A stretch of DNA of 7,790 nucleotides from CBDVAK01 sp965371945 (GTDB lineage Bacteria > Pseudomonadota > Gammaproteobacteria > Competibacterales > JAHEDQ01), in assembly GCA_965371945.1 (NCBI GenBank), contig CBDVAK010000155.1, forward strand, positions 1-7,790. Direction: 5' to 3'. Positions 1-6,877 of the stretch are shown here, piece after piece. Every line of letters begins with the position of its first letter. Position 1 is the stretch's first letter. The notes below the pieces were generated by a model. The model was not told where the DNA came from. It ran no database searches and saw nothing but the letters and a program-made list of their open reading frames with translations. A program made the position numbers and the translations under genes.

Positions 1-4
1 CGCC

Positions 5-2266
5 ATGAATACCGGCACCAACAGACTGCGTTTCACCATCTCGCAGTACGCAGGGATATTGCTTGCGTTCAGCCTCTTGCTGGTCGCGTTGCTGGGCGTC
101 TACACGGTCATCAGGGTCCAGGATATTCGCGGGCTGGCCATCGAAAGCCGCTTGCAGGGCGCCGCGCAAGAACTGCAACGCGCGCTGGCGGCGGCACATA
201 CCGAAACCATCTATCTCGCTCATCGTATCGCCAACCACAACGAAACCCGGGCGCAACTGCGTGACCCTCGCTTCTACAAGTTCTGGCGTACCGAACAACT
301 GCTCCGGCCTCTGTGGCTGCCTACCTACGTTGACACCATCGAGATCTACAACAAATCCGGACTACCCTTGCTGGGCGCCGATGACCTGCTGCTGCCCGAG
401 CAGATCGACGGCGCCAGCGAGTACCTTGCCATCGACGAACGCGGACCACACCTGGCGGTAATTCTGCCGGTCGCCGCGGAGCGCTTCGAAGGTGAGGCGC
501 CACCGGGCGGGTTTGTGGGCATACGCCTGGACCTGCTGTCCACGTTGAGCACACTCACAACCTTCGAATACCTGGATCCGGACACCCTGCGGATCGTGCC
601 CCCGGCCACGCAGCGCAGTCCGATCAAGGATATCGACCGCTATGCAGCTTATGAATTGCGACCCGCGCCCGCCACCGAACGCATGGCACGCACCGTCACT
701 GCGGGCATGGTGGAAATTCTGTTCGGCAGCGTGCTACTGGCATTGCTGGTGGTGGCCGCGGTGCAGGCGCTGATCGGCAAACCGCTACGGGCGCTCGAGG
801 CTCATCTGCAGACGGCGGGCAGGGACGACGATGGCCCGCTCCCAGCGCTGCCGGGACCACCGCGGGTGCGCGAGCTGGAGACCTTGCAGAATGCGCTGCT
901 GGGATACCAGCAGCGCCTCAGCGGGCTGCACCGGGATCTCGACGAAAAAAACGACGAACTGCGGCAACTGGCTTACCTCGACCCGCTCACCGGCTGCCAC
1001 AACCGCCGCGCTTTCGAGGAAGACTGGCTGCGGGTCCAGGCGGTCATAGTGGACCAGCGCACCGAAGTGGCCTGCCTGGTGTTCGACTGCGACCACTTCA
1101 AGTCGATCAACGACAGCTATGGCCACCAGGTCGGCGACCTCACCATCCGTGGCATTGCGCTGGCGCTGGCCGCTGCGTTGCGCGAGGGAGACCATTTGTA
1201 CCGGCTGGGTGGCGATGAGTTCGTGACCACTCTGGTGCAGGTGACCGCGGCCGAAGCCGCCGCGATCGGGCAACGATGTCTGGAAGCCGTCAGTGCTCAC
1301 CCTTTTGCGGAACTCGGCATCACCGAGCCGGTGCGTATCAGCTCCGGCATGGCACACACCAGTGGCAAGAATCCGTCCGCACTGGCGGAATTGCGCGATC
1401 GTGCCGATGTCGCCATGTACCAGGCCAAACGCCCCGGCAGCGGCAAGCTGGTCACCTGGTCGCCGGGGATGGAGAACGAGCTACTGACCGCCAATCACCA
1501 TGTCAGCGCGGTGTACCGCGCCCTGGAGGGCGAACCACTCATCGAGCTGCACTACCAGCCGGTGTACTGCGCCAGAACCGCTGCCACAGTCGGCTACGAG
1601 GCGCTGTTACGTTTGCGGGACGACAAGGGGCTGATCATGCCCGCCGATATACTGCCCCTGGTCAGGAACCGGAGACTGGAATCGGAACTTGATCGCCTCG
1701 TCATCAACCGACTGCTGGCCGATCTCGAGGCGCAACTGCTCCCGCCAGGGGCCGAAGTGTCGGTCAACCTCTCCGGCGCGCTGCTGATGCACCCGGATGT
1801 CATCAGCATCCTGGCGCCATTGCGACAGCATATGGTCCGCCACGCCGTCATCCTGGAGATCACCGAGACTACTCTGATCACCCGCCTGGACCAGGTCGCG
1901 GAAAAGCTGGGCCGGTTGCGAGAGCAGGGCTTCCGGGTCGCGCTCGATGATTTCGGTAGCGGCTATTCCTCTCTCGGCTACCTGGGCCGCATGCCGGTGG
2001 ACATCGTCAAATTCGACAGAAGCATCGTCGGTGAGCTGGGCGCATCCGGGGGTCCGGGCAATATCGCGCGCGGTCTGGCGCGGTTGGTCGCGGAGGCAGG
2101 CTACCTGCTGGTGGCGGAAGGTATCGAGTCCGAAACACTGGAAATCAGGGCAAAACAGGCGGGCTTCGATCTGCTGCAGGGCTTTCAGCTCGGCAGACCG
2201 CTGGCCGCGGCTGAGCTTGCCAGTTCCGCTGATCAGTCGCTAGGAGGCTGTCCGAGAACAGACTGA
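5..2266 (+). CDS. Membrane-bound GGDEF-EAL cyclic-di-GMP cyclase/phosphodiesterase with periplasmic sensor region
   Basis: This 753-residue protein probably makes and/or degrades the second messenger cyclic-di-GMP at the inner membrane. Two hydrophobic segments (about residues 14-36 and 236-257) flank a periplasmic region of about 200 residues that I cannot assign to a named sensor family. A HAMP-like or linker stretch and a likely coiled coil (about 286-322) follow. The GGDEF domain starts near DPLTGCHNRRAF (326-337) and has FDCDHFK (360-366) and intact GGDEF (402-406). An RxxD product-inhibition site (REGD, 393-396) lies five residues before GGDEF. The EAL domain has YEALLRL (531-537), N588, E618 and E621, DDFGSGYSSL (648-657), K669, E705 and Q725, so the metal-binding and catalytic residues appear complete. 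Only four bases precede the ATG, so an upstream start outside the window cannot be excluded. The last seven codons lie in the palindrome at 2236-2410. Which activity dominates cannot be read from sequence. Confidence 0.93.
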   Translation: MNTGTNRLRFTISQYAGILLAFSLLLVALLGVYTVIRVQDIRGLAIESRLQGAAQELQRALAAAHTETIYLAHRIANHNETRAQLRDPRFYKFWRTEQLLRPLWLPTYVDTIEIYNKSGLPLLGADDLLLPEQIDGASEYLAIDERGPHLAVILPVAAERFEGEAPPGGFVGIRLDLLSTLSTLTTFEYLDPDTLRIVPPATQRSPIKDIDRYAAYELRPAPATERMARTVTAGMVEILFGSVLLALLVVAAVQALIGKPLRALEAHLQTAGRDDDGPLPALPGPPRVRELETLQNALLGYQQRLSGLHRDLDEKNDELRQLAYLDPLTGCHNRRAFEEDWLRVQAVIVDQRTEVACLVFDCDHFKSINDSYGHQVGDLTIRGIALALAAALREGDHLYRLGGDEFVTTLVQVTAAEAAAIGQRCLEAVSAHPFAELGITEPVRISSGMAHTSGKNPSALAELRDRADVAMYQAKRPGSGKLVTWSPGMENELLTANHHVSAVYRALEGEPLIELHYQPVYCARTAATVGYEALLRLRDDKGLIMPADILPLVRNRRLESELDRLVINRLLADLEAQLLPPGAEVSVNLSGALLMHPDVISILAPLRQHMVRHAVILEITETTLITRLDQVAEKLGRLREQGFRVALDDFGSGYSSLGYLGRMPVDIVKFDRSIVGELGASGGPGNIARGLARLVAEAGYLLVAEGIESETLEIRAKQAGFDLLQGFQLGRPLAAAELASSADQSLGGCPRTD

Positions 2267-2410
2267 TCTACTGCGGACAATCCTGATTGGCCATATTTGC
2301 CGATCATTTTCGTTAAATAGCGCAACTATTCGCCTCAAATGATCGAAAAATCTGACTCAATCAGGCTCGCCCTCGCTACGATCGCTATCCTCGGACAGCC
2401 TCGTAGCGGC
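2236..2410. repeat. Large imperfect palindrome between convergent genes, MITE-like
   Basis: Several inverted-repeat blocks share one centre at about 2323. The outer arms 2238-2256 (CGCTAGGAGGCTGTCCGAG) and 2390-2408 pair at 18 of 19 positions, with an uninterrupted 13-base core (2244-2256 with 2390-2402). Inside these, CCTGATTG (2282-2289) pairs with 2358-2365, CGATCATTT (2301-2309) with 2337-2345, and AATAG (2316-2320) with 2326-2330 around a CGCAA loop. Weaker similarity (GATC, TA, GCG blocks) fills the space between. The centre is AT-rich relative to the flanks. The structure covers the whole 90-base convergent gap plus the 3' ends of both neighbouring genes. I infer a degenerate miniature inverted-repeat element or a relic of insertion-sequence ends. 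A convincing target-site duplication is not visible. It could also serve as a bidirectional transcript end, although neither strand shows a T-run after the stem. Confidence 0.75.
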
Positions 2411-2650
2411 CATCAGCCGATGATATTTCGCCAGTAGCTGATCCTGCGCCTCCGGGCGCTCGGGGTCCTGGGGAATGCAATCGACCGGACAGACCTCGAC
2501 ACATTGCGGCGTATCGAAATGTCCAACACACTCGGTACAACGGTCGGGGTCGATCTCATAGATTTCCTCACCCGGTGCGATCGCCTCGTTGGGGCACTCG
2601 GGCTCGCACACATCGCAGTTGATGCACTCGTCGGTAATGATCAGCGCCAT
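2357..2650 (-). CDS. 2[4Fe-4S] ferredoxin, Allochromatium/YfhL type
   Basis: This small 97-residue soluble electron carrier should bind two [4Fe-4S] clusters. The first cysteine set is C9, C12, C15 and C19 (CINCDVCEPEC). The second is C38, C41, C50 and C54, with eight residues between C41 and C50. That insertion, and the C-terminal tail after the second cluster, mark the low-potential Alvin-type/YfhL ferredoxins. An extra cysteine, C58 in CPVDCI, matches the ninth cysteine known in the Allochromatium vinosum protein. The redox partner is not shown by context. The gene follows coaD by 51 bases on the same strand and probably shares its transcript. The start is fixed by the family N-terminus MALIITDECINC; the preceding ribosome site is weak (GGGA about seven bases upstream). 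The last 14 residues, RLSEDSDRSEGEPD, are acidic, make the protein longer than its relatives, and are encoded inside the palindrome at 2236-2410. Confidence 0.95.
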   Translation of the reverse strand: MALIITDECINCDVCEPECPNEAIAPGEEIYEIDPDRCTECVGHFDTPQCVEVCPVDCIPQDPERPEAQDQLLAKYHRLMAATRLSEDSDRSEGEPD

Positions 2651-2701
2651 CGCAATCCCGTCTCGCGAGCCTGCCCGCGCCTCCGGCCCCCGACATCCGC
2701 G

Positions 2702-3190
2702 TCAAGCGGATTGTGCATACTTTTCCTTCAAGGCCTGCGACACCAGAGGGTGCACGAAAGCATCGACATTGCCCCCCAGTTTGGACACTTCACGCACCAG
2801 GCTGGAGGAGATGAATGCATAGCGCTCAGCCGGCGTCAAAAAAATAGTTTCGATGTCAGGCGCCAGGCGGCGATTCATACCGGCCAGCTGAAACTCGTAA
2901 TCGAAGTCCGAAACCGCGCGCAAACCGCGCAGCAACACGGTGCCACCGACCTCACGCACGAAGTTGACCAGCAATATATCGAAACCCTCGACCGTCACAT
3001 TGGGCATGTCCCGCAATACCTGCCTGGACAACTGTACACGCTGGTCGAGATCGAACAACGGCTGCTTGCCGGGGCTGTCGGCAATTCCGAGTACCACACG
3101 GTCGAACAACCGCGATGCCCTTTCCACCAGGTCGACGTGACCGTTGGTCAGGGGATCGAAAGTGCCCGGGTAAAGAGCCACGACCGCCAT
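2702..3190 (-). CDS. coaD: Phosphopantetheine adenylyltransferase
   Basis: CoaD catalyses the penultimate step of coenzyme A synthesis in the cytoplasm, joining 4'-phosphopantetheine and ATP to give dephospho-CoA and pyrophosphate. The 162-residue product starts MAVVALYPGTFDPLTNGH, which contains the nucleotidyltransferase TxGH motif (T15-H18). It also has K42, the RGLRAVSDF segment (88-96) and ISSSLVRE (127-134), all in the expected places; family members are about 160 residues. The frame stays open 35 codons upstream to 3295, but I chose 3190 for three reasons: it matches the family N-terminus, a strong AAGGAG site lies eight bases upstream (3199-3204), and the extra residues look like leader sequence. 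It lies 117 bases after rsmD on the same strand and 51 bases before the ferredoxin gene. A possible own promoter lies at 3224-3252. Confidence 0.97.
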   Translation of the reverse strand: MAVVALYPGTFDPLTNGHVDLVERASRLFDRVVLGIADSPGKQPLFDLDQRVQLSRQVLRDMPNVTVEGFDILLVNFVREVGGTVLLRGLRAVSDFDYEFQLAGMNRRLAPDIETIFLTPAERYAFISSSLVREVSKLGGNVDAFVHPLVSQALKEKYAQSA

Positions 3191-3223
3191 GGGCGGCTCT
3201 CCTTCTCCAAGATGCGAGCGGGC

Positions 3224-3252
3224 ATTATGGCGATCCACCGGGCGCTGGGCAA
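3224..3252 (-). promoter_or_regulatory. Possible sigma70 promoter for coaD
   Basis: Read on the minus strand, TTGCCC (3252-3247) and CATAAT (3229-3224) are separated by exactly 17 bases. They match the -35 and -10 consensus at 4 of 6 and 5 of 6 positions. The predicted start would be near 3217, giving a leader of about 27 bases that contains the strong coaD ribosome site. It would explain the 117-base rsmD-coaD gap, which otherwise holds no gene. This is a pattern match only; read-through from rsmD is also possible. Confidence 0.4.
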
Positions 3253-3307
3253 GCCATTGAGAATGCGGTGCTTCGCTCGCCCGCACCACAACCATCGAGC
3301 CTCGTGG

Positions 3308-3883
3308 TCAGGTGTCCGGCGTGCTCAACAGACGACCAAGGCTGTCGCCGCAACGGCTGCGTCTGACGATCAGCCAGCCCGGTGGCAGCACCGGGTCAGC
3401 ACTGGCCGCCTCCATCTCCACATAGACCAGCCCCCCCGGGCTGACCACCGCAGTTTCGAACAGGCGTCGCAACAGCGGCCCAACCAGCCCCTGGCCGAAC
3501 GGCGGATCGAGAAAGACGAGATCGAAGCCGCCCCCCGTCCGACCCAGAAAGTTCCCGGCTTCGGCGGCTTCGAGGCGAACCGCTGTCGCCTGCAGGGTGC
3601 GAATCGAGGCCTCCAATCCGCGTATCGCTTGGCGGTTGTTCTCCACCAACACCACCTCGCGGGCATCGCGGGACGCCGCTTCCAGCCCCAAAGCTCCCGA
3701 TCCTGCGAACAGATCGAGACACCGCGAGCCGGGCAGTCGCGGTTGCAACCAGTTGAACAAGGTCTCCCGCAGCCGATCCGGCGATGGACGCAGACCTGGC
3801 GCCGCGACCACAGGCAGCCGTCTGCCGCGCCAGCGACCCGCGATGATCCGAACCCCGCGCCCTCGCTTGTTCTTTGTCTCCAC
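3308..3883 (-). CDS. rsmD: 16S rRNA (guanine(966)-N(2))-methyltransferase
   Basis: RsmD is a SAM-dependent methyltransferase that modifies G966 of 16S rRNA during assembly of the small ribosomal subunit. With the GTG start at 3883 the product is 191 residues, close to the usual length of about 198. Visible motifs are RIIAGRWRGRRLP (12-24), GLRPSPDRLRETLFNWL (30-46), the SAM-binding LDLFAGSGALGLEA (56-69), acidic E81 and the catalytic DPPF (126-129). No ATG occurs in frame between the motif region and codons far upstream that overlap ftsY. The GTG puts ten codons before the conserved RIIAG block, as expected for the family, so I prefer it. The ribosome site is poor; a small inverted repeat (GAGAA-AAA-TTCTC) sits directly before the start. 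The gene diverges from ftsY, as in E. coli, and is followed by coaD. Confidence 0.93.
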   Translation of the reverse strand: METKNKRGRGVRIIAGRWRGRRLPVVAAPGLRPSPDRLRETLFNWLQPRLPGSRCLDLFAGSGALGLEAASRDAREVVLVENNRQAIRGLEASIRTLQATAVRLEAAEAGNFLGRTGGGFDLVFLDPPFGQGLVGPLLRRLFETAVVSPGGLVYVEMEAASADPVLPPGWLIVRRSRCGDSLGRLLSTPDT

Positions 3884-4094
3884 AGAGAATTTTTCTCGCT
3901 CGGCAATACGGGGAGTATTCCACTCGTTCGAAAAATCCCCTGTGAATCCACAGTCAGCGCTGCGTAGGACCGAGCCCGCCAGGACGCAGTGAATGGTAGG
4001 ATAGCCGCGGTCCAGCGCTGTGTATCCGCGTTGCCACGATGACTCCCGGATCCGAGACATGAACTGATCCGGCCCATAACAGGATTGCATACAA
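3884..4094. promoter_or_regulatory. Divergent rsmD/ftsY intergenic region
   Basis: This 211-base gap separates the divergent starts of rsmD and ftsY and must hold promoters for both directions, but none is convincing. Towards rsmD, TTCACA (3946-3941) and TGGAAT (3922-3917) are 18 bases apart, a weak match. Towards ftsY, a TAGGAT box at 3997-4002 has no good -35 partner. The 8-base palindrome CAGCGCTG occurs twice, at 3955-3962 and 4013-4020. Short inverted repeats are also present: GGGGA/TCCCC (3910-3914 with 3936-3940) and GGATA/TATCC (3999-4003 with 4023-4027). An AGGA at 4081-4084, ten bases before the ftsY ATG, is the likely ribosome site. I see no small gene here. Confidence 0.5.
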
Positions 4095-5207
4095 ATGTCC
4101 GGCTCTGAAAGCGATCGGCACAAACCCGCAGGCGAGGATGCCGATGTGCCCGGGACGGGCTCGACCAGCAGCGCGGCGGATGCCGGCAACAAAACTGGCA
4201 AATCCTGGCTGAGACGTTGGCAAGGACGCGATCGCCATACACAGGCCGACGCCGCAACGAACACCGGCAAGCAGATGTTTCGCAATCTCAAACGCAGACT
4301 GTCACGTACCCAGGACAATCTGCTGTACGGGCTGGCGGATTTCTTTGAGCTGAAAAGGTCGATCGACGACGAAGTCCTCGAAGAACTGGAGACCCGGCTG
4401 CTGATGGCGGACGTCGGTGTCGAGGCCACCGCCAAGATCATCGATCGTCTCACCGATCAGGTCGCACGCCGACAACTCAAGGATGTCGGCGCACTGATAC
4501 ACGCCCTGGGAGAGGCGATGCTGGCATTGCTGCAGCCGGTCAGCCAGCCGCTGGTGATCGACAGCAACCAGCATCCATTCGTGATACTGGTGGTAGGGGT
4601 GAATGGCGTCGGCAAGACCACCACCATTGGCAAACTGGCGAGAAAGCTGCTGGACCAGGGACATACGGTGATGCTGGCCGCCGGCGACACCTTTCGTGCC
4701 GCTGCGGTCGAGCAATTGCAGGCCTGGGGCGAACACAATCAGGTCCCCGTGGTCGCCCAGCACAGCGGGGCGGATTCGGCCTCGGTCATATTCGATGCGG
4801 TACAGGCAGGGCGGGCGCGTGGTATCGACGTCGTCATCGCGGATACCGCGGGCAGACTGCACACGCAGTCGAACCTGATGGCCGAACTGGGCAAGATCCA
4901 TCGTGTATTGGGCAAACTGGACCCGCAGGCGCCTCAGGAGGTGATGCTTGTGGTCGACGCCGGCACCGGCCAGAATGCGCTGTCCCAAGCCGTGCGGTTC
5001 AACGATACGGTGGCCTTGACGGGCATTACCCTGACCAAACTGGATGGTACCGCCAAGGGCGGCATCATCCTCGCAATCGCGGACAAACTCGGCATACCGC
5101 TGCGCTTTATCGGTGTGGGCGAAGGGATCGAGGATCTGCGCGTATTCCATGCCGAGGAATTCGTCCAGGCGCTGCTGGATACCGGACACCGCCAGGAGGC
5201 TCTCTGA
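4095..5207 (+). CDS. ftsY: Signal recognition particle receptor FtsY
   Basis: FtsY is the membrane-associated GTPase that receives ribosome-nascent-chain complexes from the signal recognition particle (Ffh plus 4.5S RNA) and delivers them to the Sec translocon. The 370-residue protein has a short, charged N-terminal region (about 1-60), much shorter than the acidic domain of the 497-residue E. coli protein. The helical N domain follows (about 61-150), then the SRP-type GTPase domain. GTPase motifs are GVNGVGKT (168-175), DTFRAAA (198-204), DTAGR (250-254), DAGTGQNA (288-295), TKLDGTAKGG (314-323) and GVGE (340-343). I chose the ATG at 4095 because AGGA lies ten bases upstream. The internal ATG at 4275 (M61, MFRNLKRRLSRTQ) would still give a complete NG core and is a possible alternative start. 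It leads the likely ftsY-ftsE-ftsX transcript, with five bases between its stop and ftsE. Confidence 0.97.
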   Translation: MSGSESDRHKPAGEDADVPGTGSTSSAADAGNKTGKSWLRRWQGRDRHTQADAATNTGKQMFRNLKRRLSRTQDNLLYGLADFFELKRSIDDEVLEELETRLLMADVGVEATAKIIDRLTDQVARRQLKDVGALIHALGEAMLALLQPVSQPLVIDSNQHPFVILVVGVNGVGKTTTIGKLARKLLDQGHTVMLAAGDTFRAAAVEQLQAWGEHNQVPVVAQHSGADSASVIFDAVQAGRARGIDVVIADTAGRLHTQSNLMAELGKIHRVLGKLDPQAPQEVMLVVDAGTGQNALSQAVRFNDTVALTGITLTKLDGTAKGGIILAIADKLGIPLRFIGVGEGIEDLRVFHAEEFVQALLDTGHRQEAL

Positions 5208-5212
5208 CAGCC

Positions 5213-5863
5213 ATGCTGCTGCTTGACCGGGTCAGCAAGCGCTACCACAACGGTCACCAGGCGCTGGCCGAGGTCAGTCTGGAAATGGCTGCCGGCGAAA
5301 TGGCCTTCATCACTGGTCACTCGGGCGCCGGAAAAAGCACCCTGCTCAAGTTGATCGCGCTGATCGAGCGACCCTCCCGCGGCAGGGTGGTGGTAGGGGG
5401 TACCGACCTCAGTCTGCTCGCGGCCCGGCACGTACCCCTGCACCGGCGTCGTATCGGTGTCATATTCCAGCAGCATCATCTGCTGACCGATCGCAGCGTA
5501 TTCGACAACGTGGCATTGCCATTGGTGGTGTCCGGCGTCCCCCACCGTGACATCGGCAGACGGGTGCGGGCAGCTCTGGACAAGGTGGGTCTGCTGTCCA
5601 AAGAAGGACGGCATCCTATCGGTCTGTCGGGTGGCGAACAGCAGAGGGTCGGTATCGCACGTGCCATCGTGCATAAACCGGTGCTGTTACTGGCCGACGA
5701 ACCCACCGGCAATCTCGACCCGGAGCTGTCCCTGGAAATCATGCAGTTGTTCGTCGACTTCCAGCAAGTAGGGGTGACGGTTGCGGTAGCCAGCCACGAC
5801 ATCGCGCTGGTGCACCGCATGGCGCACCGGGTGATCCGGCTGCGCGAAGGCCGCCTGGTGTGA
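5213..5863 (+). CDS. ftsE: Cell division ATP-binding protein FtsE
   Basis: FtsE is the cytoplasmic ATPase of the FtsEX complex, which links ATP hydrolysis at the divisome to activation of septal peptidoglycan hydrolases through periplasmic partners such as EnvC in E. coli. The 216-residue protein is a complete ABC ATPase. It shows Walker A GHSGAGKS (35-42), the Q-loop glutamine (86-87), signature LSGGEQQR (138-145), Walker B LLLADEP (158-164), D-loop NLD (167-169) and H-loop H195. Its length fits the family (about 220). The ATG follows the ftsY stop by five bases. The GGAGG at 5195-5199 lies inside the end of ftsY, 13 bases before the start, which is slightly long. The stop overlaps the ftsX start, supporting translational coupling. 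Confidence 0.97.
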   Translation: MLLLDRVSKRYHNGHQALAEVSLEMAAGEMAFITGHSGAGKSTLLKLIALIERPSRGRVVVGGTDLSLLAARHVPLHRRRIGVIFQQHHLLTDRSVFDNVALPLVVSGVPHRDIGRRVRAALDKVGLLSKEGRHPIGLSGGEQQRVGIARAIVHKPVLLLADEPTGNLDPELSLEIMQLFVDFQQVGVTVAVASHDIALVHRMAHRVIRLREGRLV

Positions 5864-6813
5864 GCAGACGCCGACAGCCTGTCAGCCCGCTGCGGGCGCT
5901 GCACAACTGGTTCAGACACCACCTTCAGGCCCTGCTCGGCAGTCTCAGGCGACATATCGCCAGCCCGCTGCCGGCGATCATGAGCGGGGCGGTAATCGGT
6001 ATCGCTCTAGCCCTGCCGGCAACCCTGTTCACCTTGCTCGACAATGTCCGCTCTCTCAGCGCCGGCTGGGAACAAGGCTCCGAGATCACGCTGTTTCTGA
6101 CCACCGGAACCGATCTCGACACCGCCACCGATCTGGCCGGGGAACTCCGTGGCGATCGGGCTATCGCCGAGGTGCGGCTGATCGATCCGGATCTGGCGAT
6201 GGCCGAATTCCGTACCCTTTCGGGTTTCGGTGCCGCACTGGACCTACTCGACACCAACCCGCTGCCGGTGGTGCTGATCATCAGCCCGGCGCCGATGGTG
6301 AACCAGCCCGGCGCACTGGCTTCGCTGGCCGCCAGGCTGCAGGAGCTGACAAGAGTCGACATCGCGCAACTGGATCTCGAGTGGGTGCAACGTCTGCGGG
6401 CGATTCTCGACATGGTCAACCGCGGTGTTTTGATCCTCGGGGCGCTACTGGGGCTAACCGTATTGCTGGTGGTCGGCAACACCATCCGTCTCGACATCGA
6501 AAACCGGCGCGAGGAGATCATCGTCACCAAACTGGTCGGTGGAACGGATGCCTTCGTGCGCCGACCTTTTCTGTACAGCGGTATCTGGCTGGGCACCTCG
6601 GGAGGAATCCTGGCTTGGCTGCTGGTAGAGCTGTCACTGGCGCTGGTGAAACCGTCGATAAGCCACCTGGCAGGCCTTTATGCGAGTACATTTCGACTCG
6701 TCGGACCCGGTCTCGATGGCCTTGCTGACCTGATTCTGGCTGGCGTCATACTGGGTTATCTGGGCGCCTGGCTGGCAGTGGGCCATCAGCTACGCCGCAT
6801 AGAGCCCTCCTGA
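5860..6813 (+). CDS. ftsX: Cell division membrane protein FtsX
   Basis: FtsX is the integral-membrane partner of FtsE; its periplasmic loop recruits activators of peptidoglycan hydrolases. The 317-residue protein has the expected layout. It starts with a basic cytoplasmic N-terminus (1-35), then TM1 (about 38-60) and a periplasmic domain (about 61-188) containing the NPLP segment (133-136). TM2 (about 189-208), TM3 (about 240-263) and TM4 (about 288-308) follow. The cytoplasmic loop NRREEIIVTKLVGGTDAFVRRPF (from 215) is typical of the family and probably contacts FtsE. Translation starts at a GTG that overlaps the ftsE stop (GTGA, 5860-5863). A GAAGG ribosome site at 5846-5850 lies nine bases upstream. 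The four-base overlap points to coupled translation and matched FtsE and FtsX levels. Confidence 0.96.
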   Translation: MSRRRQPVSPLRALHNWFRHHLQALLGSLRRHIASPLPAIMSGAVIGIALALPATLFTLLDNVRSLSAGWEQGSEITLFLTTGTDLDTATDLAGELRGDRAIAEVRLIDPDLAMAEFRTLSGFGAALDLLDTNPLPVVLIISPAPMVNQPGALASLAARLQELTRVDIAQLDLEWVQRLRAILDMVNRGVLILGALLGLTVLLVVGNTIRLDIENRREEIIVTKLVGGTDAFVRRPFLYSGIWLGTSGGILAWLLVELSLALVKPSISHLAGLYASTFRLVGPGLDGLADLILAGVILGYLGAWLAVGHQLRRIEPS

Positions 6814-6850
6814 AGCTGAAATCCTCCCGAAGCTGGAACCAATCACAGGC

Positions 6851-6877
6851 TTAGCACTCCAACCCTGAGAGTGCTAA
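6851..6877. promoter_or_regulatory. CIRCE operator (HrcA binding site) upstream of rpoH
   Basis: TTAGCACTC (6851-6859), a 9-base spacer, and GAGTGCTAA (6869-6877) form a perfect 9-base inverted repeat. This is identical in both arms and in spacing to the CIRCE consensus recognised by the heat-shock repressor HrcA. CIRCE is best known before groESL and dnaK operons; here it precedes rpoH by 36 bases. If transcribed by read-through from ftsX, it would also form an RNA stem-loop, though no T-run follows to make it a terminator. hrcA itself is not in the window. Confidence 0.92.

Noticed and set aside
2292..2354. The central hairpin as a standard rho-independent terminator
   Set aside because: The stem is AT-rich and interrupted, and on neither strand is it followed by a T-run (AAAAA follows on the plus strand, GGCAAATATGG on the minus strand). 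A role in ending transcripts is possible but not shown.
2702..3295. A 197-residue version of CoaD starting at 3295
   Set aside because: The extra 35 residues precede the family N-terminus, while the ATG at 3190 has a strong AAGGAG site at ideal spacing.
2504..3967. A 487-codon open frame on the plus strand
   Set aside because: It runs antisense to the ferredoxin, coaD and rsmD genes, all strongly supported by motifs. Its translation has low-complexity, arginine/glutamine/histidine-rich composition typical of a GC-rich shadow frame.
3308..4453. A 381-residue version of RsmD starting at 4453
   Set aside because: It would extend through the divergent promoter region and into ftsY on the opposite strand. 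The added residues do not resemble a domain and the family is about 200 residues.
4302..5189. A 295-codon open frame on the minus strand
   Set aside because: It lies wholly antisense to ftsY, whose GTPase motifs are complete, and shows no recognisable domain.
6814..6850. A sigma32-type promoter or repeat before rpoH (GAAGCTG at 6812-6818 and 6829-6835)
   Set aside because: No CTTGAA-like -35 with a CCCCAT-like -10 is present. The 7-base direct repeat is short and partly within the ftsX stop region.
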